Positions 5,007 to 9,590 of a stretch of 9,590 nt of DNA are shown in pieces (position 1 is the first letter of the stretch; the number at the start of each line of letters is the position of its first letter). Both the position numbers and the translations under genes were made by a program. Under the pieces are notes generated by a model that saw nothing but the letters and a program-made list of their open reading frames with translations, had not been told where the DNA came from and searched no databases. Location of the stretch: contig DADA01000038.1 in assembly GCA_002494895.1 (NCBI GenBank), forward strand, positions 1 to 9,590. Direction: 5' to 3'. The DNA comes from Nitrososphaera sp. UBA210. GTDB lineage: Archaea; Thermoproteota; Nitrososphaeria; Nitrososphaerales; Nitrososphaeraceae.

Positions 5007-5236
5007 ATGATGATTGTAGCTGGAAGCACGAAAGCTTTAGAGAAGGTCGTTCGATAATAGCGACATTAAAGCCGTACAACACACGACCTACCACACTTGG
5101 CACAAAAAAAACACCTGGATTTTGCGTGTCATGCGCGGCCATTGCCACAACAGAAGCATTGTTCAAATTGGAAGGAGCAATAATCGTCCAAAGGTACTGT
5201 AGTAATTGCTTACCCACTGCAAAGTATTCCACGTGA
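5007..5236 (+). CDS. Zinc-ribbon microprotein with displaced or missing start (possible frameshift)
   Basis: The frame ending at TGA 5234-5236 carries two clear knuckles, CVSC and YCSNC, 21 residues apart. They are preceded by a basic, Thr-rich segment (LKPYNTRPTT) and followed by LPTAKYST. This is a zinc-ribbon pattern and very likely coding. The frame is open from 4979 but has no ATG, GTG or TTG before the first Cys. The promoter-proximal ATGATG at 5007-5012 is in another frame and stops at TAA 5055-5057 after 16 codons. A single-base indel between about 5010 and 5060, real or from sequencing, would join the two. No slippery heptamer was seen, so programmed shifting is unlikely. I treat the coordinates as the probable intended gene; the N-terminus is unresolved. 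Confidence 0.5.
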
Positions 5237-5289
5237 GTGATAAGTTGACTTTCTAATCCTTGAGGCAGCTGGAAGCTAGATTAAGCCCA

Positions 5290-5502
5290 ATGGTGAAGCA
5301 GTTATTTTCATGCGATTGCGGCAATGTGATGGAGTGTATAGCCGAAGACGATGCAGTAAAGCCCAAATACAAGAGTATTTCTGGAAAAGTCCGACTCAAA
5401 TGTAATGATTGCGGCAAAGAGCATGAAGTGTTCCTGAAACACAAAATTGCAAGATTCGTTGGAGCGTCTCCATCCTTCAAAGAGATTTTCGATTCCGAAT
5501 GA
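5290..5502 (+). CDS. Zinc-ribbon protein, 70 aa
   Basis: This is a small two-knuckle zinc ribbon. CDCGN near residues 8-11 pairs with CNDCGKEH near residues 38-42, with a lysine-rich segment and strand (SISGKVRLK) between them. After the ribbon come EVFLKHKIARF and an acidic end (EIFDSE). The layout resembles the many short archaeal zinc ribbons that bind nucleic acid or serve as subunits, but no specific family is recognised. ATG 5290 is preferred because the core begins directly after it. A TTG at 5260 would add ten residues and start 24 bp after the preceding zinc-ribbon gene. Both genes lie downstream of hflX on the same strand and may be co-transcribed. Confidence 0.75.
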   Translation: MVKQLFSCDCGNVMECIAEDDAVKPKYKSISGKVRLKCNDCGKEHEVFLKHKIARFVGASPSFKEIFDSE

Positions 5503-5601
5503 TCATTTGGCCGATTGATGAAACAGATGCGGCGAACTAGACTGCGCAAGATATCGGATTATTATTCCCATAAGCGGCAAAAACGAATGTGGGATCATGA
5601 G

Positions 5602-5632
5602 CTATGCTAAATGCCAGTAATGCATAGCATAG
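5602..5632. repeat. Long inverted repeat / hairpin
   Basis: CTATGCT at 5602-5608 pairs with AGCATAG at 5626-5632. Inside, ATGC (5611-5614) pairs with GCAT (5622-5625), leaving a two-base AA bulge and a seven-base loop, CAGTAAT. Eleven base pairs in 31 nt make this the strongest stem in the region. It lies about 100 bp after the 70-aa zinc-ribbon gene with no T-run following. It may be a 3'-end structure, a small RNA or a binding site. Confidence 0.45.
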
Positions 5633-5648
5633 ACTGTGAAGATGAGCA

Positions 5649-5837
5649 ATGCAATCTATTGTGGCATCGGCTATGCCAATGATAAACTCGCTGGGAGCGT
5701 CCGGCTACCCCGCACTGCAGAGCTTCCTATCTCACATACTGGATAAGAGAAATAGGTTCTTCTTACTTTCCAGCAAGAAGATGTTCTTTGTCCTATTGGC
5801 TGCGTTGACAGTCGAAATGTTAGAGGAAGTATTCTGA
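5649..5837 (+). CDS. Doubtful small hydrophobic protein, 62 aa
   Basis: This frame from ATG to TGA encodes a protein with a fairly hydrophobic C-terminal stretch (KKMFFVLLAALTVEML) after a basic segment (DKRNRFFLLSSKK), which might form one membrane helix. There is no TATA box at the right distance and no clear ribosome binding site. Minus-strand frames over the same bases (5955-5671 and 5917-5732) are Ser/Arg-rich and look like shadows. A T7 run at 5887-5893 could terminate it. Treat it as a candidate only. Confidence 0.25.
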   Translation: MQSIVASAMPMINSLGASGYPALQSFLSHILDKRNRFFLLSSKKMFFVLLAALTVEMLEEVF

Positions 5838-6150
5838 GAGAAACGCCGTAGTGTGGATGAATGTGTTCCGTGACGTCCACGCCACATTTTTTTCTTAGCC
5901 GACCGAGACAAACGCACATGTCCAGCACCCAGTCTGTAGTCCGCCCGCAGGTCATGGCCTTGAAGATGCTTTATTGATTTTGCATCACAATTTCGCTGGC
6001 TTTTAGCTACGTCCTAGTGTCTCATATTGTTGTCCGATTTTCTTGCAAGTAATATGATACTGCGAGGCAGAATCAAAGAGAAGAGGACGCTTGAGAGAGA
6101 AAAGATGAACGTTTTCCGGTATCCTGATACATCACGGATAACATGCGGTA
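5838..6150. other. Gene-poor stretch before the 109-aa gene
   Basis: No convincing gene is seen on either strand. It holds an oligo-T run at 5887-5893 and short frames only. A TTG-initiated frame (6027-6230) crosses the promoter and start of the next gene and is judged spurious. Confidence 0.35.
5887..5893 (+). terminator. T7 tract, possible terminator
   Basis: Seven consecutive T lie 49 nt after the stop of the doubtful 62-aa ORF. Alone this is weak evidence for a transcript end. Confidence 0.3.
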
Positions 6151-6179
6151 GATTATATGCAAGTTCGGTGTATATTATA
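6151..6179 (+). promoter_or_regulatory. Tandem TATA-like boxes upstream of the 109-aa gene
   Basis: GATTATAT (6151-6158) predicts a start near 6181, 12 nt before ATG 6193. TATATTATA (6171-6179) predicts a start near 6201, 10 nt before the in-frame ATG 6211. Two promoters giving alternative N-termini are possible, but one may be inactive. Confidence 0.5.
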
Positions 6180-6192
6180 CTAGGGATTTTTC

Positions 6193-6522
6193 ATGCAGAA
6201 CAGTTTTCCAATGAAAGAATGGCACGTTGAACACATGCAAAAGACGGTAGTAAAATACGTCAAGGGGATATCTGAAAACGCTACTGGATGGGAGAAAAGA
6301 AATCACAAGAAATACGGCGGCCTGGCAAACGTTTGCAGGCAGATAGAATACGACATCAAGCATGGGGTAACCAACGACCAGGTCGTTTCTATGTTCCAGA
6401 AGGTTCGCAAGGATTCGTCATTTTCCCAGCTGAGAAAGGGCAACGGCTCGATGGAGAGACTGGCCGAAGTGGAAGGTCACTTTGTTCAGCCTAAAATAGC
6501 GCTTTCACAGTGGAGCTACTAG
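6193..6522 (+). CDS. Hypothetical protein, 109 aa
   Basis: I do not recognise this protein. It is soluble and basic, without cysteine pairs or membrane segments, and looks mainly helical. The core runs from EWHVEHMQKTVVKYVKG through a Lys/Asn/Gly-rich turn (EKRNHKKYGGLANVC) to QIEYDIKHGVTNDQVVSMFQKVRKD. The middle could be a small all-helical binding domain. ATG 6193 and ATG 6211 are both plausible starts, each matched by its own TATA-like box. It converges with the minus-strand six-cysteine microprotein, 80 bp away. Its codon use and clear promoter make it a probable real gene. Confidence 0.65.
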   Translation: MQNSFPMKEWHVEHMQKTVVKYVKGISENATGWEKRNHKKYGGLANVCRQIEYDIKHGVTNDQVVSMFQKVRKDSSFSQLRKGNGSMERLAEVEGHFVQPKIALSQWSY

Positions 6523-6602
6523 CAGGGCGGCGTCAAGCCCCAAGGCTTCTGTTACCCGCTGGCATTTTAGAATTCCTACCAAAGTGATTATTGACCGCGA
6601 CA

Positions 6603-6764
6603 CTAGGATTCCGCTGCCTGCCATGGAGCCTTGCCTGCCCATTCCTGTTTCCAGTGGCAGCTGTAACAGAATCCGCACTTTAGGCAAGTCATCTGGGTCC
6701 TTATCTCGCAGGACTTGCATTCGTGATACTTTAGAACCGATGCACCCCGCAAGAATTCATGCAT
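6603..6764 (-). CDS. Six-cysteine zinc-binding microprotein, 53 aa
   Basis: This small gene has dense metal-ligand spacing: HECKSC (His14, Cys16, Cys19), then CLKCGFCYSCH (Cys27, Cys30, Cys33, Cys36, His37), followed by a Trp-rich end (HWKQEW and KAPWQ). Six cysteines and two histidines in 24 residues could hold one or two zinc ions in a compact knuckle or treble-clef-like unit. The start is ATG 6764 and the stop TAG 6605-6603. A TATA-like TTAATATG at 6799-6792 is centred about 31 bp upstream, giving a leader of only a few bases. The function is unknown; small size and surface Trp/Lys suggest nucleic-acid or protein contacts. The opposite-strand 71-codon frame (6584-6799) is a shadow. Confidence 0.78.
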   Translation of the reverse strand: MHEFLRGASVLKYHECKSCEIRTQMTCLKCGFCYSCHWKQEWAGKAPWQAAES

Positions 6765-6791
6765 GTGTCACTAATGAATACGTCATCCTCT

Positions 6792-6799
6792 CATATTAA
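6792..6799 (-). promoter_or_regulatory. TATA box of the six-cysteine microprotein
   Basis: TTAATATG on the minus strand predicts a start near 6769, five bases before ATG 6764. Confidence 0.55.
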
Positions 6800-6830
6800 G
6801 GCGCGTACTTTGCTTAAGAGCAGGGAGCAG

Positions 6831-7082
6831 TCAGGTCATAAGGTCAAGCGTCATTTTCAGCTCATTAATCTCCTTCTCCACTGCCTTCCTGTCGACCTCG
6901 TCAGTCGCGTATTTCATCAGCTTATTGCATGCCTCCAGCTGGGCCATGATAAGATCCTTCCGGTCAAGGCATAAACTATGAGATTCGTTCAAGAATGAGT
7001 ACGTAACTTTCCTCCTGTTCGACTTGCATCCACATGTCTTTGCCATTACTGGTGAATCATACTCCTCAGTAATGATGTTCAT
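6831..7082 (-). CDS. Small Cys-containing hypothetical protein, 83 aa
   Basis: This is an unrecognised soluble protein. A short acidic N-terminus is followed by MAKTCGCKSNRRK (Cys17 and Cys19), then isolated Cys38 and Cys52. The C-terminal half is a long amphipathic helix with heptad-like spacing (ATDEVDRKAVEKEINELKMTLDLM) that may form a coiled-coil dimer. TATATAGT at 7110-7103 lies the expected 25 bp upstream of ATG 7082, supporting the full-length leaderless start. An internal ATG at 7046 (MAKTCGC) is the alternative. The insertion sequence begins only about 20 bp beyond this promoter. The six-cysteine microprotein follows 66 bp downstream with its own TATA box. Confidence 0.7.
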   Translation of the reverse strand: MNIITEEYDSPVMAKTCGCKSNRRKVTYSFLNESHSLCLDRKDLIMAQLEACNKLMKYATDEVDRKAVEKEINELKMTLDLMT

Positions 7083-7102
7083 AAGATCTAGATGATCTTT
7101 GT

Positions 7103-7110
7103 ACTATATA
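7103..7110 (-). promoter_or_regulatory. TATA box of the 83-aa gene, next to the IS
   Basis: TATATAGT on the minus strand gives a predicted start on or beside the ATG at 7082. It is separated from the target duplication of the insertion sequence by 12 bp, so the element may have replaced upstream control sequence. Confidence 0.65.
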
Positions 7111-7122
7111 CGTGGTGCGGTT

Positions 7123-7130
7123 CTGCAAGC
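7123..7130. repeat. Left 8-bp target-site duplication CTGCAAGC
   Basis: CTGCAAGC directly flanks the left terminal inverted repeat and is repeated exactly at 7817-7824. Eight bases is the duplication length typical of the IS6 family. Confidence 0.85.
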
Positions 7131-7147
7131 GGTCCTGTTAAGTTAGC
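7131..7147. repeat. Left terminal inverted repeat (17 bp)
   Basis: GGTCCTGTTAAGTTAGC matches the reverse complement of 7800-7816 at all 17 positions. The transposase stop codon TAA (7145-7143) lies inside it. Confidence 0.9.
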
Positions 7148-7763
7148 CTCCGTCGTCTAGTTTGTAGCTGCTTGGCCTGGTTGCATTGTGCATGGACACA
7201 AACAGACCTAGCCATCTGTAGACATGCGACAGGCTGCATTCCTGTCTGGTACATGGATAATAGTCGTCGAAGCATTCCGTCCTGTCCTTGACATATTCCA
7301 TCATCCGCTCAATGATGCTCTTCTCAAAAGGCGAATGCAGCCTGTGTTCCAGCCCCAGTGACCTGCATGCGTCCGGGTACCAGGGACCAGCGTCTGAATA
7401 TACAACGTGCCTGCCATACAGCCTGATTAGCGAACGAAGGAATGTCTCGGCTACCAGTATGTTCCTGTGTCTCGAGACATACACCCCAAGCACTGACATG
7501 TGTACAGGCTCTACAGCCACCCAGAGCCATGCTTGCTCATGTCCAACCTGTACCATGGTTTCGTCAATCAGATATGCTGCAACCCTTGTACGCCGGTAGG
7601 CTGGACTGAACCTCTGTACCCATTCCCATATGGCGACATGGCTGCGCTTGTCAAACGGCTCTATCGCCCTTGCTGCGTTCCGAAACGACAGTCCTAGAAA
7701 GTATAAGTACAGTGCGTACATCACTAATCCGGTGGACGTCCTCTCGCGTTCGAAGGTGATCAT
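7143..7763 (-). CDS. IS6-like DDE transposase
   Basis: The transposase cuts and joins the element ends using a DDE catalytic triad. From the longer GTG start at 7784 (213 aa), the candidate residues are Asp74 in YLIDET, Asp131 in YSDAGPWYP and Glu159 in SIIERMMEYVKDR, with Lys166 seven residues after the Glu as in DDE(K) enzymes. The N-terminal YFLGLSFRNAARAI resembles the IS6 helix-turn-helix region (LSxRdxae). I prefer ATG 7763 (206 aa), because a TATA-like CTATAGC at 7793-7786 is centred 26 bp upstream and predicts a leaderless transcript. The stop TAA is inside the left inverted repeat, so the gene spans almost the whole element. The reading frame is intact. IS6 assignment rests on motifs, size and duplication length, not on alignment. 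Confidence 0.85.
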   Translation of the reverse strand: MITFERERTSTGLVMYALYLYFLGLSFRNAARAIEPFDKRSHVAIWEWVQRFSPAYRRTRVAAYLIDETMVQVGHEQAWLWVAVEPVHMSVLGVYVSRHRNILVAETFLRSLIRLYGRHVVYSDAGPWYPDACRSLGLEHRLHSPFEKSIIERMMEYVKDRTECFDDYYPCTRQECSLSHVYRWLGLFVSMHNATRPSSYKLDDGG

Positions 7764-7768
7764 TGGAT

Positions 7769-7793
7769 GTGGGAGTACGCCCACAGCTATAGC
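7769..7793 (-). promoter_or_regulatory. Transposase promoter and hairpin
   Basis: The palindrome AGCTATAGCT (7785-7794) contains the TATA-like element, and GTGGG/CCCAC (7769-7773 with 7780-7784) can form a small stem just downstream. If transcription starts near 7763 the stem is upstream DNA only. If a longer transcript enters from outside, the stem would cover the alternative GTG start at 7784 and could limit translation. Confidence 0.35.
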
Positions 7794-7799
7794 TTTGTC

Positions 7800-7816
7800 G
7801 CTAACTTAACAGGACC
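7800..7816. repeat. Right terminal inverted repeat (17 bp)
   Basis: GCTAACTTAACAGGACC is the exact reverse complement of the left end at 7131-7147. Confidence 0.9.
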
Positions 7817-7824
7817 CTGCAAGC
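7817..7824. repeat. Right 8-bp target-site duplication CTGCAAGC
   Basis: This is an exact copy of 7123-7130 immediately outside the right terminal repeat. Confidence 0.85.
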
Positions 7825-7876
7825 TTAGCGCTGGCTTGAATCTACCAGTTATCGAAAACCAATGGCAATCGGATAT

Positions 7877-8176
7877 TTACTTTACAGCAGCAATAATGGT
7901 ATCCCAATCACCGTAATCCGAGGATCTCTGTTCGCGCGAGCCTGCAAACGTTTCCCCCTTTACAACCCTTAGGCCTGATACCTCTTCCAGTCCTATCAGC
8001 CTCCAGTCCGGCACGCTGCCAGTGGACGTCAGGCCTCCTATCTGATAAACAAGGATCTTCCTCTTACCATCTTTGATGCCATATACGTGCGGCTCGGCTA
8101 TTCTATGATAGCCATGATAGGTGAATTCAACGAGATTTCTGTTTGCTATTGCAGTCCTGATCACGCTGGTATTCAA
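7877..8176 (-). CDS. Small WYL-like domain protein, 99 aa
   Basis: The protein resembles a free-standing WYL-type fold, an SH3-like beta barrel used to sense ligands or nucleotides. It starts with a helix and strand (AIANRNLVEFTYHGYHR), then IAEPHVYGIKDGKRKILVYQ, a Gly/Ser turn (GGLTSTGSVPDW), RLIGLEEVSGLRVV and a polar C-terminal tail. The pattern of basic residue, EP, Y and WRL is shared with small stand-alone WYL-like proteins in bacteria and archaea, usually of unknown role. There is no DNA-binding domain. The start is TTG 8176, nine bases after the stop of the VOC gene on the same strand, so the two are probably one operon with coupled translation. No ribosome binding site is obvious. 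The homology is moderately sure; the function is unknown. Confidence 0.75.
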   Translation of the reverse strand: MNTSVIRTAIANRNLVEFTYHGYHRIAEPHVYGIKDGKRKILVYQIGGLTSTGSVPDWRLIGLEEVSGLRVVKGETFAGSREQRSSDYGDWDTIIAAVK

Positions 8177-8185
8177 TTGTAGTGA

Positions 8186-8623
8186 TTACTCGCAGTAGTA
8201 TTTCTCTATCTCTTTTGTAATCGGCTGCGCGAAAGATAGTTGGTAGCCGTCAGGTTCACTCACATGGAAGAACCTTTCTCCCCATGAGGCATCTTCAGGT
8301 GGATTTTCAAATGTTGCGGCGCGCGAAATGCTGCTGTCATTAGTCATGAACCGATAAAGCCCATCGACATCCTCGGTGTGAAATATTATGCGACCGCAGG
8401 ATCTCTTTGGTTTATCAGGAACTGTAGAAATGCTTTGATCCATGCCGTCTTCCAATTCCAGATTAAGATACATCTTGGTTCCTCTTCCAACTTCAAACGT
8501 GGTAAATCTCTCATTTGATCCTCCATACACTAGCGTGAATCCAGGCAGCTTTGAGTAGAACGCGCAGGATTCTCCCATGTCTCTGATTTTCAGGGTGACA
8601 GCAGAAATCCGATAGACTTCCAT
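8186..8623 (-). CDS. VOC-fold (glyoxalase/bleomycin-resistance-like) protein
   Basis: This 145-aa protein has the two beta-alpha-beta-beta-beta repeats of the vicinal oxygen chelate superfamily. The first repeat is ISAVTLKIRDMGESCAFYSK and LPGFTLVYG; the second is RIIFHTEDVDGLYRFM and ends FHVSEPDGYQLSFAQP. Members bind metal and act as glyoxalases, dioxygenases or drug-binding proteins. Here the usual His/Glu ligand positions appear replaced: Ala where the first strand normally has His, Arg/Ile in the second-repeat strand, and Ser in place of Glu after PDGYQL. It may therefore be metal-free and bind a ligand rather than catalyse. The frame is open up to 8671, but a TATA box at 8662-8655 favours ATG 8623 with a nine-base leader. 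It forms an operon with the WYL-like gene. Confidence 0.85.
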   Translation of the reverse strand: MEVYRISAVTLKIRDMGESCAFYSKLPGFTLVYGGSNERFTTFEVGRGTKMYLNLELEDGMDQSISTVPDKPKRSCGRIIFHTEDVDGLYRFMTNDSSISRAATFENPPEDASWGERFFHVSEPDGYQLSFAQPITKEIEKYYCE

Positions 8624-8654
8624 AGTTGCGTCAAGTGTAGTCACGAGGAGCCAT

Positions 8655-8662
8655 CTAATAAA
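8655..8662 (-). promoter_or_regulatory. TATA box of the VOC/WYL operon
   Basis: TTTATTAG on the minus strand predicts transcription from about 8632 and excludes the longer ORF start at 8671. Confidence 0.6.
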
Positions 8663-8698
8663 CAACTTCATGCATGATGTCGAATGAAATATACAACC

Positions 8699-8703
8699 AA
8701 AAA
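8699..8703 (-). terminator. Short T-run after the aminotransferase frame
   Basis: Five T on the minus strand lie about 22 nt after the natural stop of the DegT frame and before the VOC promoter. This is weak but correctly placed. Confidence 0.3.
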
Positions 8704-8724
8704 CTGCCTTGGGTCTTTTCCCCG

Positions 8725-9590
8725 CTACAAAGCCGCTTCCAAGCTCTTGGCAATATGAGCCACATCAGCTTCAGTAACGTGGGGGTGGACGGGCAGGGAC
8801 AGGACATGGTCTGCGCACCAGTCCGTCGACTGGAGGTTCGTATGCTGCATTTGTTTCGTCTAGTAGGGAGTTCGGTGCACAGGAGGATTGTAGTACACCG
8901 TCGCGCCGACACCTGCCTTGTTCAATGCATCCTTTATTCGGTCCCTCCCGTCCTCAAACGCTACGGTATAGAGGTACCAGTTGAATTTCTTCTCCATTGT
9001 TTCCTGAGGAATTCGCAGCCCGCGCCTTTTTGCTGCGGGGTAGATCATCTTGGAAAGCATTTCCGCGTTGCGTCTTCTAAGCTCTAGCATTTTCTGCAAC
9101 TTTTGCATCTGAACGGTGGCTACTGCCGCACTGAGCTCAGGCAATCGGAGGTTCATTCCAAGCACTCTGGTATCATAGCCCTCCACCATACCATGGTTCC
9201 TTATCATCTTGATCTTGTCGGCCACCTCCCCGTTATCCGTTGCCACGGCGCCGCCTTCCCCCGCGGTAAGCACCTTGCTTGCATACATGCTAAAGCATCC
9301 CATCATTCCCAGAGTGCCGGTCTGCTTCTTCTTGTACGTCGAGCCAAGGGACTGGCAGGCATCTTCGATAACATCAATAGAGTGCTTGCTTGCAAGTTCT
9401 GAAATCTCGTCCATGTCGGCTGGATGGCCATACAGGTGGACAGGGATAACGGCTTTGGATTTCTTTGTTATCTTTGACTTAAAGTCAGAAACGTCCATCG
9501 TATAGTCGTCTTTCTTTACATCGACAAACACAGGTCTAGCTCCCGCCGCAGCCACAGCGTTTGCAGTAGCTACAAAAGTAAATGACGGAA
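8725..9590 (-). pseudogene. DegT/DnrJ/EryC1-family aminotransferase, 5'-truncated by the window and interrupted by TAG
   Basis: These PLP enzymes transfer an amino group to keto-sugars in surface polysaccharide or nucleotide-sugar synthesis. The frame enters from the window edge with PSFTFVATANAVAAAGARPV, then PVHLYGHPADMDEI. VIEDACQSLG supplies the Asp that pairs with the PLP ring nitrogen. SMYASKVLTAGEGGA contains the Schiff-base Lys (codon 9276-9274). The C-terminal domain reaches YYNPPVHRTPY and then meets TAG at 8862-8860. The same frame continues for 44 sense codons with family-typical sequence (TDWCADHVLSLPVHPHVTEADVAHIA) to TAG 8727-8725. A single base change of a Tyr codon (TAC or TAT) would create the first stop. 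The truncated protein would lose the last helix and strand of the domain. Sequencing error, a young nonsense mutation or readthrough are all possible. The GTG at 9555 is not the true start. Confidence 0.88.

Larger units (their letters stand above)
7131..7816 (-). mobile_element. Complete insertion sequence, IS6-like, 686 bp
   Basis: The element is bounded by perfect 17-bp terminal inverted repeats (GGTCCTGTTAAGTTAGC at the left, its reverse complement at the right) and a perfect 8-bp direct duplication. It carries a single intact transposase on the minus strand that fills nearly the whole element. Short length, a single DDE transposase and 8-bp duplications fit the IS6 family. Perfect ends and an intact ORF suggest a recent insertion, possibly still active. 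It sits between two minus-strand genes and interrupts no recognisable reading frame. Confidence 0.88.

Noticed and set aside
5518..5610. 30-codon basic ORF after the 70-aa zinc-ribbon gene
   Set aside because: It is strongly basic and 15 nt after the previous stop, so it is possible, but no ribosome binding site or family supports it and its stop lies in the hairpin stem.
5671..5955. 94-codon minus-strand frame with several Cys
   Set aside because: Cys spacing is irregular, composition is Ser/Arg-rich like a shadow frame, and no promoter is visible.
6027..6230. 67-codon frame starting at TTG
   Set aside because: It overlaps both TATA-like boxes and the start of the 109-aa gene.
8655..8912. 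85-codon minus-strand frame between the VOC and DegT genes
   Set aside because: It overlaps the continuing aminotransferase frame in another frame and also covers the VOC promoter; the sequence is Arg/Ser/Cys/Thr-rich without domain features.
1..9590. CRISPR array or tandem repeats
   Set aside because: No regularly spaced direct repeats were seen; the only paired repeats are the insertion-sequence ends and its target duplication.

Overview
The window looks like archaeal chromosome, most probably from an ammonia-oxidising soil thaumarchaeon (Nitrososphaera-like Nitrososphaerota). The direct evidence is an archaeal translation initiation factor aIF2-alpha, an archaeal stand-alone TRAM-domain protein, an archaeal-type HflX GTPase, a stand-alone Lrp/AsnC effector domain, and many short zinc-binding proteins. 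Several genes have a TATA-like box about 22-30 bp upstream of the start codon, as expected for leaderless or nearly leaderless archaeal transcripts. The genus is an inference, because no rRNA or tRNA is present.

Left part (1-3120): the 3' end of an unidentified plus-strand gene is followed by aIF2-alpha (318-1112). aIF2-alpha converges, with a 7-bp gap, on a minus-strand gene train. That train reads, in order of transcription: a stand-alone Lrp-like RAM domain (2569-2321), a small charged protein (2324-2067), a 58-aa zinc-finger microprotein (2061-1885) and a 239-aa protein of unknown function (1839-1120). The TRAM protein gene (2847-3119) is divergent from this train, across about 280 bp carrying two opposed TATA boxes.

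Middle (3120-7110): a gene-poor, microprotein-rich stretch around hflX (3782-4927). A 45-aa zinc ribbon (3504-3367) is read on the minus strand. Upstream of it is a well-placed minus-strand promoter followed by a short ORF broken by TAG. hflX is preceded by a 20-codon leaderless mini-ORF whose stop overlaps the hflX TTG start. Downstream lie two more small zinc-ribbon genes (about 5007-5236, with no usable start in frame, and 5290-5502), a sparse region with a strong hairpin and a doubtful membrane-type ORF, a 109-aa unknown gene (6193-6522), a six-cysteine 53-aa microprotein (6764-6603) and an 83-aa Cys-containing protein (7082-6831).

Right part (7111-9590): a complete, recent-looking insertion sequence (7131-7816) has 17-bp perfect terminal inverted repeats, an 8-bp target duplication and one DDE transposase, best matching the IS6 family. 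It is followed by a small WYL-like protein and a VOC/glyoxalase-fold protein, both on the minus strand and probably in one operon. Last is the 3' part of a DegT/DnrJ/EryC1 sugar aminotransferase, interrupted by an in-frame TAG 44 codons before its natural end.

The conserved housekeeping genes here act in translation or RNA handling (aIF2-alpha, TRAM, HflX). The accessory material is dominated by tiny zinc-binding proteins. Three of these are shorter than 60 aa and a fourth lacks a standard start, so ordinary gene calling would miss them. No CRISPR array, rRNA or tRNA was recognised.
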